Shown one piece after another: positions 8,212 to 16,612 of a stretch of DNA of 35,549 nt (positions are counted from its first letter, which is position 1; every line of letters starts with the position of its first letter). The translations under genes were made by a program, and so were the position numbers. The stretch is taken from contig JAFSGU010000042.1 of assembly GCA_017440665.1 (NCBI GenBank), positions 1 through 35,549 of the forward strand, given 5' to 3'. The notes beneath the pieces were generated by a model, which saw nothing but the letters and a program-made list of their open reading frames with translations, searched no databases and was not told the origin of the DNA. The DNA comes from Clostridia bacterium. Its GTDB lineage: Bacteria; Bacillota; Clostridia; Oscillospirales; CAG-272.

Positions 8212-9063
8212 ATGTCCGTAAAAATATTTATCGATTCCGCATCCGACATCCTTCCCGCCGAAGCCGCGGCATTTGACATGATCCACGTACCCATGACCGT
8301 ACGCTTCGGCATGGACGAATACCTTGACGGTGTAGAGCTGACCCACGAAGGGTTTTACGAAAAGCTGATTGAAAGTGACACCATACCCACCACGTCTCAG
8401 ATTCCTCCTGCGGTCTGGCAGACCTATTTCGAGCGTGAGCTTGACGAAGACGACACCGCCGTTGTGATCACCGTATCCTCATCCTTCTCCGGTACATATC
8501 AGAGCGCATGCCTTGCGGCGAGTGCATTCGGTGGCAGGATCCGCGTTGTTGACAGCGAAACTCTCTGTATAGCAGAGGGCGTCCTTGCCAAGCGCGCCTG
8601 CGAAATACGGGACACGGGTGCATCCGCTGACGAGATCGCGGCGATACTTGACAGTGAAAAAAAGAATCTGCACGTTCTCGCCATGTTGGATACCCTTGAG
8701 TATCTCAAGCGTGGCGGCAGAATATCCTCTGCCGTTGCATTTGCGGGAGGAGTGCTGGGTATCAAGCCCGTTATCACCATAAAGGACGGCGCTGTCGCTC
8801 TCCTCGGTAAGGCGAGAGGCTCCAAGCAGGGCAACAACCTTCTTCGTGAGCTTGTATCCAAGGTTGGCGGTATTGACTTCTCACGTCCCTTCGCCCTTGC
8901 CTACAGCGGATGCGACGACAAGCTTCTGCAGAAGTACATATCCGACAGCTCAGAGCTGTGGGAGGGTAAGGCACAGGAGCTTCCCATATACACGGTAGGT
9001 TGCTGTATCGGTACCCACGCGGGTCCCGGAGCGGTTGCCATCGCGTTTTTTGCGGATAACTGA
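8212..9063 (+). CDS. DegV family fatty-acid-binding protein
   Basis: At 283 residues it is typical of the family. N-terminal motif KIFIDSASDI, the TTSQIPP segment that contacts the lipid carboxylate in DegV structures, SSSFSGTYQSA, the DTLEYLKRGGRIS motif, and IGTHAGPGAVAIAF at the C-terminus. DegV/FakB proteins bind a fatty acid and present it to a fatty acid kinase (FakA) for incorporation into phospholipid. Whether this copy is a true FakB is not shown, since no fakA is in the window. AAAGGAA lies upstream of the ATG, and a perfect promoter drives it as a single gene, ended by the palindrome at 9173-9209. Confidence 0.93.
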   Translation: MSVKIFIDSASDILPAEAAAFDMIHVPMTVRFGMDEYLDGVELTHEGFYEKLIESDTIPTTSQIPPAVWQTYFERELDEDDTAVVITVSSSFSGTYQSACLAASAFGGRIRVVDSETLCIAEGVLAKRACEIRDTGASADEIAAILDSEKKNLHVLAMLDTLEYLKRGGRISSAVAFAGGVLGIKPVITIKDGAVALLGKARGSKQGNNLLRELVSKVGGIDFSRPFALAYSGCDDKLLQKYISDSSELWEGKAQELPIYTVGCCIGTHAGPGAVAIAFFADN

Positions 9064-9172
9064 AGATAGGGTCGACAGACCGCATAAAATAATACTACTT
9101 ACATGCCGATAAAACAACGGGGTTATCGCATAGCATTAACAAGCTGTGAACGGCTTGTGCAATACTAACAAT

Positions 9173-9209
9173 AAAATCCAGAGATGCAGTAATGACACCT
9201 CTGGATTTT
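9173..9209. terminator. Bidirectional terminator between degV and tex
   Basis: AAAATCCAGAG (9173-9183) pairs perfectly with CTCTGGATTTT (9199-9209) around a 15-base loop. A/T tails on both sides suit convergent termination of the DegV gene and of tex, which ends at 9272. Confidence 0.75.
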
Positions 9210-9271
9210 TGTTTCTCTTGTATAGGGCAACAGCACAATTTTTCAACTTGCGACAGCCCCATCGTATTTAT

Positions 9272-11416
9272 TTACGCCTTTTTCATTGTAAGACCGATGC
9301 GCTTTCTCTGCTTGTCAACACTCTTGATGCGTACCTTTACGGGCATTCCTACGGAAAGAACTTCTGACGGATGCTTGATGAATCGGTTTGATATTTCGGA
9401 GATGTGGAGAAGTCCGTCCTGATGTACGCCGATGTCAACGAACGCGCCGAAGTCGATAACGTTGCGGACAACGCCTGACAGCTCCATTCCTTCGGTAAGA
9501 TCGTCGATTGTAAGAACTCTTTCCTTAAGCTCCGGAGGGGGAAGGGAATCTCTTATGTCGCGTCCGGGCTTTGCAAGCTCACCGATGATGTCGGTAAGGG
9601 TGGGCACACCGCAGGACAGCTCGTCTGCAAGCTTCTTGGCTCCGTATTCCTTTACCTCGTCTGCAAGACGTGAGAGACCGCCGGATTTTGCGTCGTCCTC
9701 GGTGTAACCGAATTTTTTCAGCAGCTCGCGTGCCACTCCGTATGACTCGGGGTGAACGCCCGTGTTGTCAAGCACCTCGTCGGAGCCGGGCACACGGAGG
9801 AATCCTGCCGCCTGCTCGTATGCCTTTGCACCGAAGCGGGGAACCTTCAAAACATCCGCACGGGTCGTAAACTCGCCGTTTGCATCGCGGTACTTTACGA
9901 TGTTTTTAGCGCTTGTCATGTTGATACCTGCGATATAGGAAAGGAGAGAGTAGGATGCGGTGTTAAGGTCAACGCCCACAGAGTTTACGCAGTCCTCAAC
10001 AACGCCGGAAAGCGCCTCGTCAAGACGTGCGGGCTTCATATCGTGCTGATACTGACCTACACCGATGGACTTGGGATCGATCTTGACAAGCTCAGCAAGA
10101 GGATCCTGTAGTCTGCGTGCGATGGAGACCGCACTTCTCTGAGTAACGTCGAAATCGGGGAATTCCTCGGCACCCAGCTTGGACGCGGAATAAACGGATG
10201 CGCCTGCTTCGGATACTACGATATACTTGGTGTCGCACTTCATCTCGCCGAGAAGCTCTGCTATGAACATCTCGCTTTCACCGGAAGCCGTACCGTTACC
10301 GATGGCGACAACGTTCACGCCGTAGCGGCGGATAAGCTTTTCCGTGATGCGCTTTGCCTCGGCGATCTTTTCGTGAGGCTTGGTGGGATAGATAACTGCG
10401 GTGTCAACAACGCTTCCCGTAGGAGTGATGACCGCAAGCTTACATCCCGTACGGTAGCCGGGGTCATAGCCGAGGACTGTCTTTCCCTTGAGAGGCGCGC
10501 TCATAAGCAGTCCCTTCAGGTTTTGTGAGAAAAGTCCGATAGCCGCTTCGCTTGCGCGGTCAAACATATCTGCGCGGATCTCACGCTCAACGGAGGGGGC
10601 GATAAGTCTGTCATAGCTGTCTCGCACCGTGGGAATGAGAAGCTCAGCCGCGGGGCTCTTTTTGTTTTTGATAACGTGGGAGGTGAGGTAGTTTACGATA
10701 AACTCGGTGTCAACGTTCAAGCTTACCTTAAGCACACCCTCTTTTTCCGCTCTGTTAAGTGCGAGGATTCTGTGGGAGGGTATTTTTGACACAGCCTCGC
10801 TGTATTCGTAATACTGAGCGTATACGTCACCGTCGGCGATCTTCTTTGATTCGATGATACCGTGCTTTGCGGTAAGCGTGCGTATACCGCGGCGGTAATC
10901 TGCATTGTCGGAGATATCCTCTGCGATAATGTCAAGCGCACCAGCAACAGCCGCCTCGGCATCGGGAACGTCATCGTTTACGTGATCTGCCGCAACCTCT
11001 TCAATTGTGGGAGAGTAAGAGTTTTTCTGTTCCATGATAAGGAGCGCGAGAGGCTCAAGTCCGCGCTCGCGTGCGATAGACGCGCGTGTGCGTCTCTTGG
11101 GGCGGTATGGACGGTAGATATCATCGATCTCCGTTACGGTCTCAGCGGCGGCAAGAGCCGCAACTATCTCTTCGGTCAGCTTGCCCTGAGCGTCGATGAG
11201 CTTTTTTACGTCCTCGCGCTTTTCTTCCAGATTTCTCAGATATGTAAGACGCTCGGTAAGACGGCGGAGCTGCTCGTCGTCAAGACCGCCCGTTACTTCT
11301 TTGCGGTAACGGGAGATAAAGGGAACGGTGTTGCCCGCGTCAAGAAGCTCTACTGCCGCTTCTACCTGAGTCAGTTTAATGCCTATTTCTTGTGAGAGTT
11401 TTTCGTTGATAGTCAT
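9272..11416 (-). CDS. tex: Tex family RNA-binding protein / transcription accessory protein
   Basis: At 714 residues it is the usual Tex length. The N-terminal helical region carries the conserved VEAAVELLDAGNTVPFISRYRKE block. A YqgF-like RNase H fold lies in the middle (VLGYDPGYRTGCKLAVI, IGNGTASGESE), followed by helix-hairpin-helix segments (VGVDLNTASYSLLSYIAGI, VLKVPRFGAKAYEQAAGFLR) and a C-terminal S1 domain from about 640 (GVVRNVIDFGAFVDIGVHQDGLLH). Tex binds nucleic acid and influences transcription and toxin expression in several pathogens; its exact role is unsettled. GAAAGG precedes the ATG. It is the last gene of the minus-strand run, 36 bases after the pseudouridine synthase. Confidence 0.95.
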   Translation of the reverse strand: MTINEKLSQEIGIKLTQVEAAVELLDAGNTVPFISRYRKEVTGGLDDEQLRRLTERLTYLRNLEEKREDVKKLIDAQGKLTEEIVAALAAAETVTEIDDIYRPYRPKRRTRASIARERGLEPLALLIMEQKNSYSPTIEEVAADHVNDDVPDAEAAVAGALDIIAEDISDNADYRRGIRTLTAKHGIIESKKIADGDVYAQYYEYSEAVSKIPSHRILALNRAEKEGVLKVSLNVDTEFIVNYLTSHVIKNKKSPAAELLIPTVRDSYDRLIAPSVEREIRADMFDRASEAAIGLFSQNLKGLLMSAPLKGKTVLGYDPGYRTGCKLAVITPTGSVVDTAVIYPTKPHEKIAEAKRITEKLIRRYGVNVVAIGNGTASGESEMFIAELLGEMKCDTKYIVVSEAGASVYSASKLGAEEFPDFDVTQRSAVSIARRLQDPLAELVKIDPKSIGVGQYQHDMKPARLDEALSGVVEDCVNSVGVDLNTASYSLLSYIAGINMTSAKNIVKYRDANGEFTTRADVLKVPRFGAKAYEQAAGFLRVPGSDEVLDNTGVHPESYGVARELLKKFGYTEDDAKSGGLSRLADEVKEYGAKKLADELSCGVPTLTDIIGELAKPGRDIRDSLPPPELKERVLTIDDLTEGMELSGVVRNVIDFGAFVDIGVHQDGLLHISEISNRFIKHPSEVLSVGMPVKVRIKSVDKQRKRIGLTMKKA

Positions 11417-11452
11417 GTTTTTATGCCTTTCGGGGTGTATTTTTCCTTTAGT

Positions 11453-12154
11453 TTATCCTGCCACGTCAAGCAGAGCTTTGAGCTCGTCCTCGCTGAGGCG
11501 TCTCCACTCGCCGCGCGAGAGAGACGTGTCCAGCTCAAGGGGGCCGAACTTTATTCTTTCAAGGTAGTCGATGCCGCTGCCTACAGCCGCAAGCATACGT
11601 TTTATCTGATGGAATTTTCCTTCGGTTATACTGATGATACCTTCCCGCGGAGAGTCAAGCTGAAGCTTTGCAGGGGCTGTGGTAAAGTCGCCCAGATCAA
11701 CGCCTTCCTCCAGCTTTTTGACCATCTCGTCCGAGAGAGGCTCCGTGCATCGGAAACGGTAGCTTTTAGCTACGTGTCTTTTGGGAGAGAGGAGCTTATG
11801 CGCCGTGTCTCCGTCGTTGGTTATAAGGAGAAGTCCTACGGTATCCACGTCAAGACGTCCGCAGGGGAAGCAGCCCGCCTTTTCGTATTCGGGCGGAAGA
11901 AGCTTCATTACGGTGTTGTCTGACTTTTCCGTGGAGCTTATGTACCCCGCGGGCTTGTTGAGCATAAGGTAGAAGTGCTTCTCCCACGTGATACGCTCGC
12001 CGCGGTGGGTGATGGTGTCCCGCTCGGGATCCACGTGAACGGACGGGTCCTTTTGTACATCTCCGTTTACGCTTATCTGTCCGCGCCTTGCCTCAGCGGC
12101 ACATTCCTTTCGGGAAAGTCTGCCGATGGAGGTGAAGAATTTATCAAGTCTCAT
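11453..12154 (-). CDS. rsuA: RsuA-type 16S rRNA pseudouridine synthase
   Basis: This 233-residue protein has an N-terminal S4 RNA-binding domain (RLDKFFTSIGRLSRKECAAEARRGQISVNG) and the RsuA/RluB/E/F catalytic block with the aspartate in GRLDVDTVGLLLITNDG. Further conserved elements are FYLMLNKPAGYISS and EGKFHQIKRMLAAVG near the C-terminus. The family isomerises a specific uridine in rRNA; RsuA acts on U516 of 16S rRNA in E. coli. The short S4-plus-catalytic layout without C-terminal extension fits RsuA better than RluB, but the target is inferred. It lies between the 40-residue peptide gene and tex on the same strand. Its ribosome binding site is weak. Confidence 0.88.
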   Translation of the reverse strand: MRLDKFFTSIGRLSRKECAAEARRGQISVNGDVQKDPSVHVDPERDTITHRGERITWEKHFYLMLNKPAGYISSTEKSDNTVMKLLPPEYEKAGCFPCGRLDVDTVGLLLITNDGDTAHKLLSPKRHVAKSYRFRCTEPLSDEMVKKLEEGVDLGDFTTAPAKLQLDSPREGIISITEGKFHQIKRMLAAVGSGIDYLERIKFGPLELDTSLSRGEWRRLSEDELKALLDVAG

Positions 12155-12195
12155 AGCTTATCGCTTTCTTTAACTTAAAGTTGTGAAGCGGTGCC

Positions 12196-12318
12196 TCAGG
12201 AAAGCACGTTCCAGCAGAACAGCGCCGTCATCATCAGCAGAAGTGAGAAAACTCCTCCGCAGATCATGCCCATAAGGACACCGCCTAAAAATTTATTCCA
12301 AAAGTACCAGGCTCGCAT
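12196..12318 (-). CDS. Small membrane peptide, 40 aa
   Basis: A short open frame begins at ATG 12318 with GGAGG five bases upstream and ends in TGA at 12196-12198. The product is short, with an aromatic N-terminus (MRAWYFWNKF) and a single hydrophobic segment of about 25 residues rich in Gly, Met and Leu. The good ribosome binding site, hydrophobic character and fit in a 248-base gap between co-directional genes support a real single-pass membrane peptide. No family recognised. Confidence 0.6.
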   Translation of the reverse strand: MRAWYFWNKFLGGVLMGMICGGVFSLLLMMTALFCWNVLS

Positions 12319-12402
12319 AAGACCTCCGGGAGCGACTGACTCTGTGCTTCGGGGAAACACAGTTTTTCATATTATGTCTCTGCGGGAGGGTTTTATGCAC
12401 GG

Positions 12403-12735
12403 TCAAAGCTCTTTGGCTGTCAGCTCAATGATGAGATCCATGTTGTCAGACTGACCGCCCTTGGAGTCGAGTGCAGCCTTGTTTCGCCTGATCTCGCCGC
12501 AACGGCGGCATTTGTGATAGATTATAAATCCCTTTTTGGGATCGGGTTCAGCCTTTACGGCGTCCATAATACCGCCGCAGTCGGCGGCACGGTCGCCCGG
12601 ATTGACGTCAAGATGGAGGGATGCAAGACAGTGGGGACAGTGGTTGCGGGATGTGTAGCGGAGAGGCTCCACTTCGCGTCCGCAGGCGGCACAGATGAAT
12701 CCGCTGTCGTTTTTTGTGAATCTTTTGGTCTCCAT
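12403..12735 (-). CDS. RNHCP domain zinc-binding protein
   Basis: This 110-residue protein matches the RNHCP family by its signature SRNHCPHCLASLHLDVNPGD, preceded by CAACG and followed by an internal C-GG-IMDAV segment and a second CRRCG pair. Cysteine pairs at both ends suggest one or two zinc ribbons. The family has no established biochemical role. It starts 6 bases after the stop of the GT4 gene, so translational coupling is likely. The adjacency to murJ and a glycosyltransferase is not known to be functional. Confidence 0.85.
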   Translation of the reverse strand: METKRFTKNDSGFICAACGREVEPLRYTSRNHCPHCLASLHLDVNPGDRAADCGGIMDAVKAEPDPKKGFIIYHKCRRCGEIRRNKAALDSKGGQSDNMDLIIELTAKEL

Positions 12736-12741
12736 ATCGGA

Positions 12742-13875
12742 TCACTTCTTTCTGATGCGTTCTGCTTCTCTGTCGTAGATGACCTCAAGCTGACGGGTCA
12801 TAGCGGCTGCGGTAAACTTCTTTTCGTACATCTCACGGGCACCCTCGCTGAGCTTTGCGAGAAGCTCTCTGTCGCGGATCAGAGACAGTATAGCCTCTGC
12901 CATTGCATGGCTGTCTTTCATGGGAACGAGAAGACCGTTTACGCCCTCTGTGATCATGTAGGGGTTACCGCCGAAGGTTGTGGCAATAGCGGGTACTTTA
13001 AGGCTCATGCCCTCGGAGAGAGAAAGTGAGGATGTCTCTGTTCCGTATGAGCAGTTAAGGTTAAGATCCATGATGTTGTAGTAGGGAGCCATGTCTCGGA
13101 TGAAGCCGGTGAAGATTATCTTGTCCTCTACGCCCAGCTCACGCGCCTTCGCCTTAAGATTTTCAGCCTCGCTTCCGTCACCCATGAAGAGGCAGACGAA
13201 ATCGGGATGAGCCTCTGCCACCTCGCGTACTGTTTCAACGAGATATGCGTGTCCCTTATAGTGCTCGAGACGTGCGGGGATTCCCGCAACGAAGGTGGTA
13301 TCCTTGATGCCCAACTGTGCCTTGAGGTCAGCCTGCTCCTCGGGAGACGTGCGGCGCACCTCGCGCACACCGTTGATGATAACGGTGATCTTCTTTTCGG
13401 AAACGCCCGTTTCGGTAAGGTTGTCCTTTGCGGCACCTGCAACTGCGATGATCTCGGTCGCGAGGGTGTTGTTGATAAATCCGTTTATCTGCTTTCCGGG
13501 GAATGTAGTAAGCTTTCGGGGCATCTCAAAGGCACAGTGGCGGGTATAAATCCTGCTCTTTACGCCTGCGAGGAATGCGGCAAGCTTAGCTGAGAATGCT
13601 GAGTGAGTGTGAACGATATCGGGACGCTCGCGGCGGAAGATGGAAACGTACTCCTTGAGAGCAGCGTTTTCAAATGACTTGTCGTGGCCGTGCTTCAGGG
13701 GGATCACTCTGTATCCCTCAGCCTCAACGAGAGGGATAAGCTCACCGCCCTCGGGGAGACATACGGAAATATCGTATTTTTCACGGTCGAAGCAATGGAG
13801 ATAGTTTACGAGCAGAGTGCCCGCACCTCCGATATTGGTATCTGTGAGAACGTGGATTATTTTAACCTTTTCCAT
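12742..13875 (-). CDS. GT4 family glycosyltransferase
   Basis: 377 residues with the GT-B fold layout. The N-terminal Rossmann half opens with KIIHVLTDTNIGGAGTLLVN, the usual GG-x-x-x-hydrophobic acceptor loop, and contains DIVHTHSAFSAKLAAF. The C-terminal half has VIINGV, AGIPARLEHYKGHAYLV, GDGSEAENLKAKARELG, IIFTGFIRDM and the nucleotide-sugar motif TSSLSLSEGMSLKVPAIAT with the EGM variant of EX7E. It probably transfers a hexose from a nucleotide sugar to an envelope lipid or polysaccharide; the acceptor is unknown. Its ATG lies one base after the murJ stop, so the two are tightly coupled, hinting that its product or precursor is handled by the neighbouring flippase. Confidence 0.9.
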   Translation of the reverse strand: MEKVKIIHVLTDTNIGGAGTLLVNYLHCFDREKYDISVCLPEGGELIPLVEAEGYRVIPLKHGHDKSFENAALKEYVSIFRRERPDIVHTHSAFSAKLAAFLAGVKSRIYTRHCAFEMPRKLTTFPGKQINGFINNTLATEIIAVAGAAKDNLTETGVSEKKITVIINGVREVRRTSPEEQADLKAQLGIKDTTFVAGIPARLEHYKGHAYLVETVREVAEAHPDFVCLFMGDGSEAENLKAKARELGVEDKIIFTGFIRDMAPYYNIMDLNLNCSYGTETSSLSLSEGMSLKVPAIATTFGGNPYMITEGVNGLLVPMKDSHAMAEAILSLIRDRELLAKLSEGAREMYEKKFTAAAMTRQLEVIYDREAERIRKK

Positions 13876-13876
13876 A

Positions 13877-15421
13877 TTAGTTTTTTCCTTTCTTGAGAAG
13901 TCCCTTTACGATGAAGCCCGCTTCCTCGGAACGGAGGATAAGGCTGACGATAAAGTACACGGGAGCCGCCGCAATGACGGACAGCGCGATGGAGAGAATA
14001 CCGTTTGATACGTGAGACGAGACGAGCATGATGACGGGGATCATAGCCGCTGATGATATTACAGACACGGCAACGTCAAGTATATCACGAAGGTTAAAAC
14101 GGCATATGTAGAGCTTGTGGGATATCGCAAGGTTTATTGCAAGATTGAGTATGGTGGAAAGAGCTGTTGCAAGGGCGATGCCGCCGACGCCGAAGCTTTT
14201 GGAAAGGAAGATGACGATCACGATATTGAACGCCATAGAAACGAGGGATGATATCATGGATACCTGAGGCTTTTCTGCGGCGAAAAGCGCCTTTACTATG
14301 ACCTCGTTTGCCGCCATAAATATCATACCTACCGCATAACCCTGAAGGGCAGTGGCGGTAAGAGCGGTCTCTGCCGCGCCGAACTGGCCTCTTTCGTAAA
14401 CAAGCGCGGTAAAGGGCGTTGCAAGTAGGATAAGTCCTACCGTGATGGGAGCGATGATGTAAACAAGTGCTTTTACTGACGTACGCATCATCTTCATCGC
14501 GCTGTCACGGTCTCCCTCTGCCTCTGCTCTTGAGAAGAACGGGAAGAGGAGATTGGTTGCAACGAATGAGAATATACCTACCAGCATGATGTAAAGCCTG
14601 TTTGCATATCCGATAGCGGTCATGCCGCGTCCTTCTTCAATGCCGGATGCAAAGCGGGCGTTTATGAGACTGCAGACGGGGACCGTCCACGTACCGATAA
14701 GGATCGGCACGGAATTTTTAGCGGCGCGGAGCAGGTCGCGGTCGAATATCTTAAACGTCGGTCTGTACCAGAACCCGAAGGAGTGAGCCTTAGGTGCCTG
14801 TACGAAGGCCTGAGCCGCCCAGCCGATGATCATGGCAACTCCCAGACCGATAACACCGAAGAAGCGGTTCAGCGTGAAGAGGTACGTTACCATTATCACG
14901 TTGGAAACAAGGCTGATAAGGGCGGGGATGTTGTATTCACCCATGGACTGCAGAATACCTACGTAGGAGAATGCAAGTCCTGTGAAGATTATCATGGGGA
15001 ACATGATACGCGTAAGCTTTACGGCAAGTACCGTTGCCTCAGCGGTGATGCCGGGGGCGATGACTGAGACCAGAGTCTCTGCAAACAGCATGCCGAAGGC
15101 GGCGATGATGATACACACGATCAGGATGAAATTCACGTAGGAATTGGCGAATCTCATGGCGTCATCCTTGCCGCGACGCACCATTATGGAGTTGAACACG
15201 GGAATGAAAGCGGCGGTGACCACACCTCCGATAACAAGGTCGAATACGGTGACGGGAAGACGGGATGCCGCGTCGTAGGCAACGGCTTCCATTGTCATGC
15301 CGTAATAGTTTGCAACGAGGATGTCGCGAAACAGTCCTAAAAACTTGGCAACAACTGTTATTGCCGCCATGATAACGGCATATCCGAGAAAGCTTTTCTT
15401 CGGCTTTTGTGCTTTTTCCAT
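13877..15421 (-). CDS. murJ: MurJ/MviN family lipid II flippase
   Basis: 514 residues, almost wholly hydrophobic, with about 14 predicted transmembrane segments, matching MurJ. Family elements seen: VVAKFLGLFRDILVANYYG near the N-terminus (A-FGAG region of family), YDAASRLPVTVFDLVIGGVVTAAFIPVF, VIAPGI, and LLATPFTALVYERGQF in the second half. MurJ moves lipid-linked peptidoglycan precursor across the membrane. A second MurJ-like protein in a strain often serves another envelope polymer, and the immediate coupling to a GT4 enzyme would fit that, but only one copy is visible here. First gene of the minus-strand run, with GAAAGGAAA upstream of the ATG. Confidence 0.93.
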   Translation of the reverse strand: MEKAQKPKKSFLGYAVIMAAITVVAKFLGLFRDILVANYYGMTMEAVAYDAASRLPVTVFDLVIGGVVTAAFIPVFNSIMVRRGKDDAMRFANSYVNFILIVCIIIAAFGMLFAETLVSVIAPGITAEATVLAVKLTRIMFPMIIFTGLAFSYVGILQSMGEYNIPALISLVSNVIMVTYLFTLNRFFGVIGLGVAMIIGWAAQAFVQAPKAHSFGFWYRPTFKIFDRDLLRAAKNSVPILIGTWTVPVCSLINARFASGIEEGRGMTAIGYANRLYIMLVGIFSFVATNLLFPFFSRAEAEGDRDSAMKMMRTSVKALVYIIAPITVGLILLATPFTALVYERGQFGAAETALTATALQGYAVGMIFMAANEVIVKALFAAEKPQVSMISSLVSMAFNIVIVIFLSKSFGVGGIALATALSTILNLAINLAISHKLYICRFNLRDILDVAVSVISSAAMIPVIMLVSSHVSNGILSIALSVIAAAPVYFIVSLILRSEEAGFIVKGLLKKGKN

Positions 15422-15496
15422 GATGACAGTATTTCCTTTCTTCAGAACGGGCGTATATATTTATGTGTGACGCGCACACAAAACTACCTAATTATA

Positions 15497-15525
15497 ATAT
15501 TACCATAAAATGCATTCTGTGTCAA
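15497..15525 (-). promoter_or_regulatory. Promoter of the murJ operon
   Basis: On the minus strand TTGACA (15520-15525), a 17-base spacer and TAATAT (15497-15502), with a further TATAAT just downstream. It lies about 75 bases upstream of the murJ start. The 302-base gap to the divergent ATPase gene otherwise holds only an AAACTTTA/TAAAGTTT inverted repeat (near 15539-15580) and the plus-strand promoter. Confidence 0.65.
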
Positions 15526-15620
15526 TGCAAAGAGGGAAACTTTAAATGTTACAGATAAGAGGAAGCGGGTGTAAAGTTTATATTTCTTGGCAGACTTAAC
15601 AAAAAAATCCTTGAATCCTA

Positions 15621-15650
15621 TTGACATCATGTATCAATTAATGATATAAT
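15621..15650 (+). promoter_or_regulatory. Promoter of the MinD-like ATPase gene
   Basis: TTGACA (15621-15626), an 18-base spacer and TATAAT (15645-15650), both perfect hexamers, about 75 bases upstream of the chosen start. Confidence 0.75.
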
Positions 15651-15723
15651 TGGAGGGTAGGATGCCTGACTGTGCCATGCACAGAGTTTGGTGTCTCTTT
15701 ACGGAAGGAGGACGGATGCGGCA

Positions 15724-16542
15724 ATGAAGAAGGGCACAAAGATTTTGTTTTCTTCACTTAAGGGCGGAGTAGGTAAATCTACTGCGGCAAGCCTTGTGGC
15801 GGCTGCTCTTGCCGGAGACGGATACCGCACCGTACTTGTAGACCTTGACTTCCGTTCAAGGAGCCTTGATCTTATGTCGGGCGTCACCGATAAGGTGGTC
15901 TTCACCTTTGACGACTATCTTCTTGAAAGATGCAGTGCCGAGGCGGCACTGGTGAAAATGCCTGCTTTCGCACCTCCCAGGGGAGTGGTAAAGGCGGGAG
16001 AGCTTCTCCTTTGTGCGGCTTGCACCGAGACGGTGTTTGAGTCGGGCGGAGACGGAATGTATGAAAAGATAGGAGAAGCGCTCACGAGGCTTGCGGAAGA
16101 ATCCGGAGCGGATTACGTGATCTGCGACACCGGAGCGGACAGCCGTATCCCCATGGCTGTGGCAGATTCGTTTGCCGATCTTGCTGTGGTCGTATCCGAA
16201 CAGAGCAGAACCGCCGTACGTGCCGCTGAAATGACAGCGCGCAGACTTTCCGAAGGCGAGAGCATGAGGTCTGTAAGACTTCTTATAAATAACTTTGACG
16301 TTGAAGCTGCCAGACGCGGCGGCCGCGCAGGTATACTTGAAATGATCGACGGGTGCTCGGTGCGTTGCATCGGAGTTATTCCCGAAGACCGAGGCCTTGC
16401 CGCAAGGCAGGATGCAGGACTTCTCCCCCATAAATCTTCGCCTGTAGTACCTGCCGCAAGGAATATAGCCCGCCGCTTACAGGGCATTGAAACACCGCTG
16501 TTCAGCGGTATGAAGAGGGAAAGACGCAGGGCGGTACTGTAA
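15724..16542 (+). CDS. MinD/ParA-family P-loop ATPase
   Basis: The 272-residue product has the deviant Walker A box KGGVGKST at about 13-20, the A' motif VLVDLDFRSRSLDL and a Walker B region YVICDTGA. The first lysine of the deviant box marks the MinD/ParA/ArsA group of dimerising ATPases. The downstream gene belongs to the methylglyoxal synthase family, and in Clostridia minD is often near mgsA, which supports a MinD-like reading. The C-terminus (FSGMKRERRRAVL) is basic and lacks a clear MinD amphipathic membrane helix, and no minC, minE or parB is adjacent. The ATG at 15724 is taken, with AAGGAGG 12 bases upstream; TTG 15688 and GTG 15691 are alternatives without a ribosome binding site. 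Confidence 0.82.
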   Translation: MKKGTKILFSSLKGGVGKSTAASLVAAALAGDGYRTVLVDLDFRSRSLDLMSGVTDKVVFTFDDYLLERCSAEAALVKMPAFAPPRGVVKAGELLLCAACTETVFESGGDGMYEKIGEALTRLAEESGADYVICDTGADSRIPMAVADSFADLAVVVSEQSRTAVRAAEMTARRLSEGESMRSVRLLINNFDVEAARRGGRAGILEMIDGCSVRCIGVIPEDRGLAARQDAGLLPHKSSPVVPAARNIARRLQGIETPLFSGMKRERRRAVL

Positions 16543-16612
16543 GACGGTTCCTGCTTCAAACATGACGATAATACTGAGACTATATATCAAGTAAAAGAAA
16601 GGATACAAACCT

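Noticed and set aside
15724..16542. ParA of a chromosome partition locus
   Set aside because: No parB follows and no parS-like 16-mer was seen; the MGS-family neighbour favours a MinD-like protein.
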